Origin: Myxococcus stipitatus
GTDB lineage: Bacteria; Myxococcota; Myxococcia; Myxococcales; Myxococcaceae
Direction: 5' to 3'
NCBI RefSeq assembly: GCF_037414475.1
Contig: NZ_CP147913.1
Span: forward strand, 124,001-188,000
Length of the DNA stretch: 64,000 bases
Of this stretch, positions 8,146-17,394 are shown piece after piece. Under the pieces are notes generated by a model. The model saw only the letters and a list, made by a program, of their open reading frames with translations. It ran no database searches and was not told the origin of the DNA. The position numbers and the translations under genes are program-made. Numbering within the stretch: position 1 is the first letter of the stretch; every line of letters starts with the position of its first letter.

Positions 8146-9669
8146 ATGTCATCCACGCTCGAGTCCTATGAGCTCATCCGCTTCGCAGAGTCCTTCGAAG
8201 GCCGGCTCGCGACCGCGGGAGAGATGCTCGCCGGCCGCCCCGGACTGGAGGCGGAGAAGAGCTGGTTGGCCACCGCACTCGAATTGGTGCGAACCACCCG
8301 AGCCCCCGCGGCGGGTGTCATCGACCGCGTGAAGGACCTGCCGGAACTCGAAGAGGCTCGCGAGGAGTATGCGTTCCAGCAACAAGGCCTATGGGTCGAT
8401 GCCCTGGAGAAGCTGCACGCGGGCATCACCTTCACCGCCAGCAGCCGCGCGCCCGTCATCGAAGCCCTCTTCCCCCACATCAAGTTCGCTCAGCTCCGAC
8501 GCGCGCCTCGCGAGACCGTCTTCGAGTACGCCACGTCCTATGAGCGCCGCACCCGCAGCACCTATGTCTCGCGCATCTTCGCGCGCGATGACTTCGCGCT
8601 GGTTCGGCCCGTGATGGAGATGGTGGCTACCGCCCATGCCGCGTGGCGCTCCAGCCATGAGCCCGCTCCGCTCACCCCGGAAGTGGAGGTCGTCCTTCGC
8701 GAGGAGCTGGTGAACCTGGGACGCAAGTTGGAGATTTCCCTCCGACAGGCCCGGCTCCTCTCTGAGGCCGCGCTCGTTCCCGTGCCCAGTGTCCATGAGG
8801 CCGCGGCCCTCGGTCTCAAGCCGAAGCGCCGCGCGGGACGCGGGCTCGCGCCCTCCGATGACGGTATCGCGGCACTCGACCTCGAACCCGCTGACTCCAT
8901 GGAGCCCACCGAGGCTGAACTCGCTGAAGTCGCCGCACTGGGTTCGGGGAGTGTCTCTTCATCCGCCTCCTCGATGGACACGAATGAGGGCTCGGCGCAG
9001 AGCGAGTCGGGCCCTGTCGATGAGGCTTCGGCGCACGACGACACGGCGGTCGAGTCCTCCGCGGATACCGCAGTCCCCTCGGACGAACTCGAGGCGGCCT
9101 CCTCCTCGTCCGAAGATGCAGGGTCGGGTTCCCCTGACGCCTCCCCTGCGGACAATGCACACGCTGCCATTGCAGAGCCTCCTCCCTCACACCCCTCGGC
9201 GCCTCGTGGGCGCAAGCGTGAGGTGATGCACGCGGAGCCCGATGCCGGAGCGCTTGCAACGGACGCGGACGCCGAGACGAACAACACGCTCTCGCATAGC
9301 GCCGAAGGTGTTCCGGGTCAGTCCTCTGAATCCTCCTCCGCGTCGGAGGGTCCACGTCCTGGGGCATCCCGGAACCGCAAGCGCGAGATGGTGGAGGACT
9401 CGTCATCTTCGAGCGTCTCCACCGAGTCGGCCCCCTCCTCGGGCCGTGGACGCAAGCGCACCTCGGAGACGAGTTCGGCGCCCGCTAGCGAAGCGGCTCC
9501 CCAGGAACCCGAACGAGCGCAGCCTGTCCGGCAGCGTGCCTCTGCCCGCGCATCCTCGCCCAGCACCGAGGAACCTTCTTCGGAAGGCCCGCGTGCCCAG
9601 GCCCCTTCCGTGAGGAAGAAGAAGGGTGCGGCGTCGACCTCCGGCGCCGCTGGTTCCGAGTCCCCTTAA
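8146..9669 (+). CDS. Unknown protein with helical head and long Ser/Glu-rich tail bearing basic motifs
   Basis: 507 residues; AGGAG lies eight bases before the ATG. Residues 1-220 are a well-ordered, mostly helical domain that I do not recognise. From about 225 on the protein is low-complexity, rich in Ser, Glu, Asp, Ala and Pro, and is punctuated by short basic clusters: PKRRAGRG (225), GRKRE (355), NRKRE (410), GRGRKR (433) and VRKKKG (489). Alternating acidic linkers and repeated R-K-R clusters suggest a disordered tail binding nucleic acid or a polyanion, or one subject to phosphorylation. It directly precedes hrpB, with 36 bases between. Confidence 0.6.
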   Translation: MSSTLESYELIRFAESFEGRLATAGEMLAGRPGLEAEKSWLATALELVRTTRAPAAGVIDRVKDLPELEEAREEYAFQQQGLWVDALEKLHAGITFTASSRAPVIEALFPHIKFAQLRRAPRETVFEYATSYERRTRSTYVSRIFARDDFALVRPVMEMVATAHAAWRSSHEPAPLTPEVEVVLREELVNLGRKLEISLRQARLLSEAALVPVPSVHEAAALGLKPKRRAGRGLAPSDDGIAALDLEPADSMEPTEAELAEVAALGSGSVSSSASSMDTNEGSAQSESGPVDEASAHDDTAVESSADTAVPSDELEAASSSSEDAGSGSPDASPADNAHAAIAEPPPSHPSAPRGRKREVMHAEPDAGALATDADAETNNTLSHSAEGVPGQSSESSSASEGPRPGASRNRKREMVEDSSSSSVSTESAPSSGRGRKRTSETSSAPASEAAPQEPERAQPVRQRASARASSPSTEEPSSEGPRAQAPSVRKKKGAASTSGAAGSESP

Positions 9670-9705
9670 GCACACACTGGCTCGCGCTGTTCGAGGTCCC
9701 CGGCC

Positions 9706-12270
9706 ATGGCCGACGCCGCCCTTCCCATCGACCCTCTCCTCCCGGAAATCGTCTCCACCCTGCGTGGCGCACGTTCGCTCGTCCTGGAGGCCCCTCCCGG
9801 CGCGGGCAAGACCACGCGAGTCCCTCGCGCACTTCTCGAAGCGGGGCTCGGCGAGGGCAAGGAAATCGTCGTCCTCCAACCCCGCAGGCTCCCCACCCGC
9901 CTCGCCGCCCAGCGCGTCTCCGAAGAGATTGGCGAACACGTCGGCGAAACCGTCGGCTACCAGGTCCGCTTCGAGGATGTCCGCAGCGCCAAGACCCGCC
10001 TGTCCTTCGTCACCGAAGGCGTCCTCGGCCGCCGCCTCTTGTCCGACCCCACCTTGCGCGACGTGGGCATCGTCGTGCTCGACGAGTTCCACGAGCGCCA
10101 CCTCGCCGCCGACATCTCGCTCGCGATGCTTCGCCGCCTCCAAGAGACCCGGCGACCCGACCTCAAGCTCGTCGTCATGTCCGCGACCCTGGAGGCCGAA
10201 CCCGTCCGTGCGTACCTTGGAGGTTGTCCCTCCCTCCGGTCCCAGGGACGCCGCTTCGACGTGAGCCTGGAGTACCTCCCCACTCCCGACGACCGGCATC
10301 TCGACCAACAGGTCCTCTCCGGCATCAAACGACTGTTCGCGCAGGGCGTGGATGGCGACGTGCTCGTCTTCCTCCCGGGCGCCGGTGAGATTCGGCGCAC
10401 GCGAGACGCGTGCGCCGACTTCGCTGAACGCCACGGCGCCGAGCTCCTCCCCCTCCACGGAGACCTCTCCCCCGCGGAACAAGACCGCGCCGTTCGCAAG
10501 AGCTCGCGCCGGAAGATCATCCTCTCCACCAACGTCGCCGAGACCTCCGTCACCATCGACGGTGTCGCCGTGGTCATCGACACGGGACTGGCTCGCGTGG
10601 CCAGCCACTCCCCCTGGTCCGGCCTCCCCACCCTCAAGCTGTCCAAGGTCAGCCGCGCCTCCGCCATCCAGCGCGCGGGCCGCGCAGGCCGGACTCGCGC
10701 AGGCCACTGTCTGCGCCTCTACACCCAGCACGACTTCGACGGGCGCCCCGAACAGGAAGCCCCAGAAATCCGCCGCATGGACCTCGCGGAGACCGTGCTC
10801 TCGCTTCGGGCCTCCGGCGTGACGGACCTCGGCGCCTTCCCGTTCTTCGAGCCCCCTCCCGCGGCCTCTCTCGACGCCGCGGAGACCCTGCTTCGCCGAC
10901 TCGGCGCCGTGGACTCCCAAGGTCGCGTCACCCAGGTGGGCCAGCGGCTCCTGCGCTTCCCCGTCCACCCACGCCAGGCTCGCGTCATCGTCGAAGGTGA
11001 ACGACGCGGCGTCGGGGCCGACGCGGCCACACTCGCCGCGCTCATGGGCGAACGAGACATCCGCCGCGAAGCGCGCGCAAACCTGGGCAGCGGTGGCCGC
11101 GCGGCCGCCGTCGTCAGCGGGCCCTCGGACCTGCTCGAACTCCTGGAGCGATTCCGCGAAGCCGAACGCACGGGGTTCGCCTCAGGGCGCATGCACTCGC
11201 TCTCCCTCGAACAAGGCGCCGTGCAGTCCGTGGACCGCGTGCAGAAACAACTGCGGCGCGCCGTTCGCAATCAAGGCGAACAACCCCAGCGCGCCGAGGA
11301 CCGCGAGCAAGCCCTCATGCTCAGCGCCCTCGCTGGCTACCCGGATCGCGTGGCGCGTCGGCGGAGGCCTCGGGCGCCCGAGTTGCTCTTGTTCGGCGGC
11401 GGCACCGCCTCCCTCTCCGAGCTGAGCGTGGTGCAGGACGCCGACCTGATGGTCGCCGTCGACGCGGAGGAACGCCCCGGACGCGGCGCCGTGGTGCGAC
11501 TGGCCAGCGCCGTGGAACCCGAGTGGCTCCTGGACCTCTACCCCGAGGCGCTCGAGGAAGTAGACACTCTCCAGTGGAACGCCGAGGCCCGCCGCGTGGA
11601 GCGCCTCACCCGGCTCTCGTACGGCAACCTCGTGCTCGAGGAGACCCGCGCTCCCGCTCCCGCGTCGGAGCAGGCCGCACGCGTCCTCGTCGAGGCCGCA
11701 CTCGCCGCGGGGCCTGGCCGCTTCGCCGACCCCGACGCGCTTGAACAGTGGCGCACCCGCGTGGCCCTGCTCGCCCAGGCCTTCCCCGAGGCGAAGTTCC
11801 CCACCGTGGACGATGCCTTCCTGCGCGATGCGCTCGCGTCCCTATGCTCCGACGCGCGCAGCTTCAAGGACCTGGAGGGTGTGTCCCTCATCGATGCGCT
11901 CTACGCGCGCCTGACGTCCGAGCAACAGCGGCTGCTCGCCACCCATGCCCCCGAGCGCGTCACGCTTCCGGGAGGCCGAGGCGTCAAGGTGAACTACGAA
12001 CCGGGCAAGCCGCCCTGGGTCGAATCACGCCTCCAGGACTTCTTCGGGATGGCCCAAGGGCCCAGCGTGTGCGCTGGCCGCGTTCCGCTCGTGCTCCACC
12101 TGCTGGCACCCAACATGCGCGCCGTTCAGGTGACAACAGACCTGGCTGGGTTCTGGGAGCGCCACTACCCCGCGCTCCGCAAGGAACTGGGCCGCAAGTA
12201 CCCGCGTCACTCCTGGCCAGAAGACCCCAGGCATGCACAGCCGCCAGCACCGCGTCCGCCGCGGCGCTGA
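9706..12270 (+). CDS. hrpB: ATP-dependent helicase HrpB
   Basis: 854 residues, the usual HrpB length. It is a DEAH-type superfamily 2 helicase. Walker A is APPGAGKTT (29-37), Walker B is DEFH (125-128) where most members have DEYH or DEAH, motif III is SAT (158-160), and motif VI is QRAGRAGR. The HrpB-specific C-terminal domain includes LPGGRGVKVNYEPGKPPWV and RLQDFFGM. The family is widespread; its cellular substrate is poorly defined, with RNA processing or ribonucleoprotein remodelling the usual proposals. The gene ends 12 bases from a convergent GNAT gene. Confidence 0.95.
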   Translation: MADAALPIDPLLPEIVSTLRGARSLVLEAPPGAGKTTRVPRALLEAGLGEGKEIVVLQPRRLPTRLAAQRVSEEIGEHVGETVGYQVRFEDVRSAKTRLSFVTEGVLGRRLLSDPTLRDVGIVVLDEFHERHLAADISLAMLRRLQETRRPDLKLVVMSATLEAEPVRAYLGGCPSLRSQGRRFDVSLEYLPTPDDRHLDQQVLSGIKRLFAQGVDGDVLVFLPGAGEIRRTRDACADFAERHGAELLPLHGDLSPAEQDRAVRKSSRRKIILSTNVAETSVTIDGVAVVIDTGLARVASHSPWSGLPTLKLSKVSRASAIQRAGRAGRTRAGHCLRLYTQHDFDGRPEQEAPEIRRMDLAETVLSLRASGVTDLGAFPFFEPPPAASLDAAETLLRRLGAVDSQGRVTQVGQRLLRFPVHPRQARVIVEGERRGVGADAATLAALMGERDIRREARANLGSGGRAAAVVSGPSDLLELLERFREAERTGFASGRMHSLSLEQGAVQSVDRVQKQLRRAVRNQGEQPQRAEDREQALMLSALAGYPDRVARRRRPRAPELLLFGGGTASLSELSVVQDADLMVAVDAEERPGRGAVVRLASAVEPEWLLDLYPEALEEVDTLQWNAEARRVERLTRLSYGNLVLEETRAPAPASEQAARVLVEAALAAGPGRFADPDALEQWRTRVALLAQAFPEAKFPTVDDAFLRDALASLCSDARSFKDLEGVSLIDALYARLTSEQQRLLATHAPERVTLPGGRGVKVNYEPGKPPWVESRLQDFFGMAQGPSVCAGRVPLVLHLLAPNMRAVQVTTDLAGFWERHYPALRKELGRKYPRHSWPEDPRHAQPPAPRPPRR

Positions 12271-12282
12271 CCTCAGCACAAG

Positions 12283-12759
12283 CTAGAAGCGCTTGCGCAT
12301 CTCCAGATGGTCAATGCCTCCCTCGAGGAAGACCGTGCCCATCTCGGTGTAGCCGTGCTTCTTGTAGAACTCGAGCGCGTACAACTGGGCATGCAGCATG
12401 ATGCCCTTCACGCCACGGCGACGCGCCTCCTGCTCCAGCGACGTCAGCAGCAGCGAACCCACGTGCGCCTTGCGGTGTGCCTGGAGCACCGCCATGCGCC
12501 CCACCTGCCCCCAGGGCCCCTGCTCTCCCGAGGGCGGCTGGGCCAGCATGACCAGACGGCCCGTGCCAATGGCGTGACCGCTCTGGTGCGCGATGACGTG
12601 GTAGGCGTTCGCGTCCTCCGCGTCACGCTCGATGCCCTCGGGGACGTGCTGCTCCTCGATGAACACCACCTCGCGAATGGCGAGCGCCTGCATGAGCTCC
12701 GCCTCATCCAGAATCTGGGTGACGGTAACGGGCGCGGTTGTTTCCGTGGGACTGGCCAT
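12283..12759 (-). CDS. GNAT-family N-acetyltransferase
   Basis: 158 residues from MASPTETTAP; a 17-residue hydrophobic upstream extension is open but unlikely. It has the YjcF/ElaA-like start motif LMQALAIREVVFIEEQ, an acetyl-CoA-binding core VGRMAVLQAHRKAHVGSLLL (the Q/R-x-x-G/A loop region) and a C-terminal YALEFYKKHGY typical of GNAT folds. It transfers an acetyl group from acetyl-CoA to an amine; the substrate is unknown. Convergent with hrpB. Confidence 0.85.
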   Translation of the reverse strand: MASPTETTAPVTVTQILDEAELMQALAIREVVFIEEQHVPEGIERDAEDANAYHVIAHQSGHAIGTGRLVMLAQPPSGEQGPWGQVGRMAVLQAHRKAHVGSLLLTSLEQEARRRGVKGIMLHAQLYALEFYKKHGYTEMGTVFLEGGIDHLEMRKRF

Positions 12760-13262
12760 GTCGAGGGCAAGGTACACAAAAGGGAGCGAGGTCAACAGGC
12801 GGAAAAGCACCCGGACATGTCAAGCACCCCGCCGTCCATCAAACCCCGCCTGTTCGTCAGCCGCCCACCCCCGCCGCCTCTCACTTCCTAACTCCAATCG
12901 CACTCTTCCGTTCCTACCTGCCGGGTTCACCTCACGCTCCACCGTCGGGGCCGGACGTCGGCGGTGCCTCGGTCCCCTCGCTTCCCCGCTCGTTCCGCAG
13001 CCGTGGCCCTTCCGTCTGATGCGCGGTGCGCGTGCCCCGCGTGACTTCCCCGCGCGGGCCCGCATCGCGATGAGGAGAAGGAGCCCCTGCGCTTCGGTTC
13101 GATGGTCGTGGACCGCGACGTGCGCCTCCAACCTCGCGCGCGCCGCGCGACGCGACATGCACGACGGCCGCATGGCGTTGGGCGCGTCGCCGCCGGGAAG
13201 AGACACATCCCCCCGCGCCGAGGCTCTCCGCGAGCAGCCTGGAGTGATAGGCTCCCGGACGT
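12760..13262. other. Intergenic region without a recognisable gene
   Basis: About 500 bases between divergent genes. Long open frames on both strands here have no start signals, no family resemblance and continue antisense through the next gene, so they look like GC-rich noise. A TTGACA hexamer on the minus strand (12823-12818) could be a -35 element for the acetyltransferase, but no convincing -10 follows. Nothing else was found. Confidence 0.4.
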
Positions 13263-14312
13263 ATGCGCACTGCCCCCCTGCTCGCACTTGCCCTGGGCCT
13301 GCTGGCCGGCCCCGCCATGGCTCAGCCCGAGTTCTTCTTCGGCACGGGTGAAGCCCCTGTCTTCCGCGAAGAGAGCGTGGACAAGCGCTTCCTCCGCACT
13401 CGCCTGTACCAGGCGCTGGACCAGGGCACCGCCGATGCGAACTGCGCACAGGTGGTGGGCGCGTTCCTGACGCTGCTCGGCGAAGTGGGCACCCAGTTCC
13501 ACAAGCGTGACGAGAACTTCATGTTGGACCCCGCGCTGGTGCAGGCCCTGGGGACCCAGCTCGTCACCGAGCGCTTTCCCGGCAACAGCTACTTCGTCGC
13601 GATGGTTCGCCGGGTGCTCATCGACAAGAAGCTCCGCCCCGAATGGCTCCAGACCGCGGAGTCGCTTCTCCCCTACTACCCAGCAATCGGCGTGGACCGG
13701 CTTCGCTTCCTCGCCGATGGCGTGAAGCCCGTGGACAGCTTCCTCCTCACCCTGCCCGTCCTGCGTGAGCGCTATGCCGAGGAGGTCACCCGCGTCAACT
13801 CGGTCGCCGTCTCCACCGCCGAGGCCCTGTTCCGCGACAACTACCTGGACCACGAGCTGGCCTTCAGCGGAATGGAACTTGTCGACGTGAAGCTGGAGAA
13901 GCCCAAGAAGAAGCGCCTCAAGAAGGGCGAAGAGCCCGAGCCCGAGCGCATGGTGGCCCGGCTCACGTGGATTGAGCCCGAGCTCGAGTCGACCTCGATG
14001 TACGAGTTCAAGTTCGGCAAGCCGCGCAAGCGCGAGCGCGTGGAAATCGTCGCGACGCTCCAGGACAAGCAGTACGCCGACCTCAACAAGCTGCTCAAGG
14101 GAAGCCGGGTGCTCGTGCGGGGTCGCTTCTGGGAGTACAAGAAGGGGCTGTCCACCGTCGAGATTCGCGACGCGCTCCTCTTCCCGGAGCGCGACTGGGC
14201 TCGCATCGGAACCCTCGTCGAGCCGATGGCGCTGGCCTCGTGCCCGCTGGCCATCAACGACTTGACGGGTATCGCGCCCATCCAGCCTGGCGCGTTCGGC
14301 AAGAATCGCTGA
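13263..14312 (+). CDS. Secreted protein of unknown function
   Basis: 349 residues with a clear Sec signal peptide (1-20, cleavage after AMA) and a mature start QPEFFFGTGEAP. The first two thirds appear helical, and a Lys/Glu-rich linker KKKRLKKGEEPEPE sits near 215-228. The C-terminal part (about 230-325) has alternating strands around LLKGSRVLVRGRFWEYKKG, resembling an OB-type barrel, but I cannot assign it. No enzymatic motif is visible. It is probably periplasmic. No obvious Shine-Dalgarno lies immediately before the ATG. Confidence 0.6.
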   Translation: MRTAPLLALALGLLAGPAMAQPEFFFGTGEAPVFREESVDKRFLRTRLYQALDQGTADANCAQVVGAFLTLLGEVGTQFHKRDENFMLDPALVQALGTQLVTERFPGNSYFVAMVRRVLIDKKLRPEWLQTAESLLPYYPAIGVDRLRFLADGVKPVDSFLLTLPVLRERYAEEVTRVNSVAVSTAEALFRDNYLDHELAFSGMELVDVKLEKPKKKRLKKGEEPEPERMVARLTWIEPELESTSMYEFKFGKPRKRERVEIVATLQDKQYADLNKLLKGSRVLVRGRFWEYKKGLSTVEIRDALLFPERDWARIGTLVEPMALASCPLAINDLTGIAPIQPGAFGKNR

Positions 14313-14440
14313 GCCGCCAACGCCATCCCGCACGGGAGCCTCGTTCCCGGCGGATGGACGGTCTCCACCACACTTCGTGGCGGTGGAGCCCTGGCATGTC
14401 GACTGCTTCGTCCCTCGCTCGAACCTGAACGAGGGATGGG

Positions 14441-15244
14441 ATGAAAGTCGACGCGGAGTCCTCTGCAGACAGCCACGCCACCACCCGAGACCGCCCGGAT
14501 GGGGAGCGCTTCCAGCGCACCCTCCAGGAAGCCTCGGCGCGAAGAACTTCGCCGCCTGCATCCAGGCAGCCCCTCGCATCCGCACACAGGGCCACGCCAC
14601 ACCGCCCCACGCGAGCGGACGGACTGCCGACAGCAAAAGCAAGCACCCTGACCGTCGCCTCGTCCCGTGGGGCGCTGTCCAGCCCGGAGAACCTCGCCAC
14701 CACCCGCAAGGCCATGCATGTGGAGTCCCAGCGACTGGGGACCGTACGTGTCGAGGCGCAGGCCTCGGGTCAGGAGCGAACGGAGCAGCGACTCTCGGAC
14801 CTGTTCCTCCGGGAGCTCTCCCTCAGGGAACCCGGCTTGCGCCAGCTCGCACCGAGGGACACGAGGCAGGAGCTGACTCCCACTCCCTTGGATTCCTCCG
14901 CCCGGCCGCCGGCGCCCTCCGAGGGCTCGACTTCGGAGGCTCGGACAGCGACGACCGGTGCTGACGCGGCCTCCCCTGGTGAGCTCGCTCCCGCGTCCCA
15001 CGTCGGGTCGGCCGTGGAGCTCATCGAGCGCATCGAGGTCTTCATGAAGTCGCAGCGGCCCGCGATGAGCATGAGCGTCCGGGGAACACTGAACGCCACC
15101 GTTGAGGTGGAGCGCACGGGCCCCCGGGAAGTGGTGCTGCGCATCCAGGGCCGAACGGGCCCCGTCCCCACCGAGGACGTCGCTCGGCTGAGAGATGCAC
15201 TGGAAGCCCGCGGGCTGCGGCTTCGCGCGCTGCATGCCGGGTGA
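14441..15244 (+). CDS. Unknown Ser/Thr/Pro-rich protein with compact C-terminal domain
   Basis: 267 residues. Residues 1-180 are low in hydrophobics and rich in Ser, Thr, Ala, Arg and Pro, with no signal peptide. The last 75 residues look folded: MSVRGTLNATVEVERTGP and VLRIQGRTGP, then a helix DVARLRDALEARGL. A disordered leader followed by a small alpha/beta C-terminal domain recalls FliK/YscP-type secretion ruler proteins, but sequence similarity is not strong enough to claim it. It stands alone between a secreted protein and convergent fdxA. Confidence 0.5.
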   Translation: MKVDAESSADSHATTRDRPDGERFQRTLQEASARRTSPPASRQPLASAHRATPHRPTRADGLPTAKASTLTVASSRGALSSPENLATTRKAMHVESQRLGTVRVEAQASGQERTEQRLSDLFLRELSLREPGLRQLAPRDTRQELTPTPLDSSARPPAPSEGSTSEARTATTGADAASPGELAPASHVGSAVELIERIEVFMKSQRPAMSMSVRGTLNATVEVERTGPREVVLRIQGRTGPVPTEDVARLRDALEARGLRLRALHAG

Positions 15245-15333
15245 CACGAATGCCAGGAACGACGAAGACCCTCTCGCCCCTGGAGGGTGAGAGGGCCTTC
15301 TTGAGCCTCACAGGCGCACCAGGCGCCTCGGGC

Positions 15334-15669
15334 CTACTTGCCGGGCGAGGTGTCCAGCAGGTCGCGCTTGTTTTCCTTGGCCTTGTACTCCTCAGCCTCG
15401 GGAAGCTGCGTCTTCTTCTCCGCGATGTTCGGCCACTTGCCGGCGAAGTCCGCGTTCAGCGCCTTGTACTCCTTCCATTTCCCCGGGAGTTCCGTCTCCG
15501 GGAAGATGGCCTTGGTGGGGCACACGGGCTCGCACGCGCCGCAGTCGATGCACTCGTCGGGGTGGATGACCAGGAAGTTCGCACCCTCGTAGAAACAATT
15601 GACCGGGCAGACCTCCACACAGTCAGTGTACTTGCACTTGATGCAAGGGTCCGCGACGACGTAGGCCAT
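15334..15669 (-). CDS. fdxA: Seven-iron ferredoxin FdxA
   Basis: 111 residues starting [17 protein letters not shown]. The cysteine pattern (9, 12, 17, 21, 25, then 40, 43, 46, 50) matches bacterial 7Fe ferredoxins carrying one [3Fe-4S] and one [4Fe-4S] cluster. It is a cytoplasmic low-potential electron carrier. The C-terminal tail ([18 protein letters not shown]) is the usual FdxA extension. The ATG follows AGGAGAG. It is downstream of asd on the same strand with a 105-base spacer, so probably separately transcribed. Confidence 0.96.
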   Translation of the reverse strand: MAYVVADPCIKCKYTDCVEVCPVNCFYEGANFLVIHPDECIDCGACEPVCPTKAIFPETELPGKWKEYKALNADFAGKWPNIAEKKTQLPEAEEYKAKENKRDLLDTSPGK

Positions 15670-15774
15670 GAAAGCTCTCCTCTAGAAATCTTCAGCGCGT
15701 CCGTGGGCGCGCAGACTAATGGTTCGTTTCAGGGATGGCACCCTGAATTTGTACGACGTGTGCGGCGGATGTCG

Positions 15775-16866
15775 CTATCGGCCGAGCAACCCCTGGGCCC
15801 GAAGCTGCTCGGCGATGAGGATGGACCCGCGCGCGGCGCCCATCTTGGTGTTGTGGGAGACGAGCACGTACTTGAAGCCGTTCTCCAGCACACCATCCTC
15901 GCGCACCCGCCCCACCGTGGTGGCCATGCCCCCGTGGGTCTCCCGGTCCAGCCGGGGCTGGGGACGGAACGGGTCGTCCAGCACCTCAATCCAGCGCGGG
16001 GGGGTGGACGGCAGGTCGCGCGCCACCTCGGCGCCCCGCCACTCGCGCATCGCCTGGATGACCTCGGCCACCGTGGCCTTGGTTCCCAAGGACACGAAGA
16101 CCGACTCCGTGTGGCCCTCGATGACCGCCACGCGGGTGCACGTGCAGGAGACGCGGATGTCGTGGGGCGTCAGGGCCGAGCCCCCGGCATTGAGCGAGCC
16201 GAGGATCTTCTTCGTCTCCACCTCGACCTTCTGCTCCTCCTTCGGGATGTAGGGGACGACGTTGTCGAGGATGTCCATGCCGATGACTCCCGGGGAGCGC
16301 CCCGCACCGGAGATGGCCTGGAGGCTGGTCATCAGGACGGCCTTCACGCCGAAGCGCTCGGCCAGTGGCGCCAGCGTCACCGCCAGGCCCGTCGTCGTGC
16401 AGTTGGGGCTGGGGACGATGAAGCCCTTCCAGCCGCGCCGGCGCTGCTGCTCGCGCACGAGCGGCGCGTGCGAGGCATTCACCGGGGGGATGAGCAGCGG
16501 GACGTCGTCCTCGTACCGGAAGGCGCTGGCGGCGGAGAACACGGGGATGTCCTTGGCCAGCCGAGGCTCCAGCTCACGCGCGACGTCCGCCTCCACGGCG
16601 GAGAACACCAGGTCGTAGTCCTGGGCCTTGAGCGCGTCGCCACTCACCACCGGCATGCGCGCCACTTCGGGCGCGAGCGGCTCGGGGACGAACCACGCGG
16701 TCATCCCGTTGGAGGTGCGCAGAGCGTCCCCGTAGGATTTACCCGCCGAGCGAGGCGACGCGGCCAGGCCGGTCAGCTCGATGAACGGGTGATTCCTGAG
16801 GGCGGCGATGAACTGCTGGCCCGCGAGTCCAGTGGCGCCAATGAGGGCAGCACGAAGCTTTGCCAT
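15775..16866 (-). CDS. asd: Aspartate-semialdehyde dehydrogenase
   Basis: 363 residues from MAKLRAALIGATGLAG. It catalyses NADPH-dependent reduction of aspartyl phosphate to aspartate semialdehyde in the pathway to lysine, diaminopimelate, threonine and methionine. The dinucleotide motif GATGLAGQQF is at 10-19, and the catalytic cysteine is in SPNCTTT (Cys156). Length and the SPNCTTT context match the archaeal/fungal-like class found in several delta-group bacteria rather than the E. coli type. A frame extension of 22 codons upstream is ignored. A TTCAGGG/CCCTGAA hairpin (15728-15747) lies just beyond the stop. Confidence 0.93.
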   Translation of the reverse strand: MAKLRAALIGATGLAGQQFIAALRNHPFIELTGLAASPRSAGKSYGDALRTSNGMTAWFVPEPLAPEVARMPVVSGDALKAQDYDLVFSAVEADVARELEPRLAKDIPVFSAASAFRYEDDVPLLIPPVNASHAPLVREQQRRRGWKGFIVPSPNCTTTGLAVTLAPLAERFGVKAVLMTSLQAISGAGRSPGVIGMDILDNVVPYIPKEEQKVEVETKKILGSLNAGGSALTPHDIRVSCTCTRVAVIEGHTESVFVSLGTKATVAEVIQAMREWRGAEVARDLPSTPPRWIEVLDDPFRPQPRLDRETHGGMATTVGRVREDGVLENGFKYVLVSHNTKMGAARGSILIAEQLRAQGLLGR

Positions 16867-16938
16867 AGGGACGGTTCTCCAAGGGAGGAAGTCCGCCGCT
16901 CCATACACCCTTTGCCAACGCACCGCATCCACGGAACC

Positions 16939-17289
16939 TCAGCGAGGCACCGCGACCTGCGGACGGGCGTGGCGCTCGGTCGGGTAGCCCCCTCGAATCC
17001 AGGCCGGGAGCCCTCCATCGAGGCATACCGCCTCCCGTCCGTGCATCCGCAGCAGGCGGCAGACGCGGCGAACGTCGGAGCCGTCCTGTGCGCCACCACA
17101 CAGGACGATGAGCTCGTCATCGGGAAGCATGCGGTGTTCCCGGGCGACCTCACCGGGACTCATCCTCAGTGCGCCGGGGATGTGCAGGTCATGGTGTTCC
17201 CATTCAGAGGAGGTGCGACAGTCGATGACCAGCAGCTCATCATCGCCCAGACGCAGGTACAGCTCGGTACACAGGATGGTGGGCTCCAC
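16939..17289 (-). CDS. Single-domain rhodanese-like protein
   Basis: 116 residues forming one rhodanese domain, with the CH2A-like motif VIDCRTSSEWEHHDLHIPGA (22-40) and active-site loop CGGAQDGSD, the putative sulfur-accepting Cys64. The loop is longer than the six-residue GlpE type. Such proteins carry persulfide sulfur. It precedes asd on the same strand with a 72-base gap; a shared transcript is possible but no functional link is obvious. Confidence 0.85.
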   Translation of the reverse strand: MEPTILCTELYLRLGDDELLVIDCRTSSEWEHHDLHIPGALRMSPGEVAREHRMLPDDELIVLCGGAQDGSDVRRVCRLLRMHGREAVCLDGGLPAWIRGGYPTERHARPQVAVPR

Positions 17290-17394
17290 GAAGACCTCCG
17301 CGGGGGCTCTCGGGGCTCAACCCCGGCCATCGCGTGTCTCTTCCATCCCGTCCGGACGCCTGCCCCTCCCCGCGCGCCCCCGGGCTTAGGGGCG

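Noticed and set aside
12927-14642. 571-codon minus-strand frame across the intergenic region and the secreted protein
   Set aside because: No Shine-Dalgarno, no conserved motif; overlaps a convincing signal-peptide gene on the plus strand.
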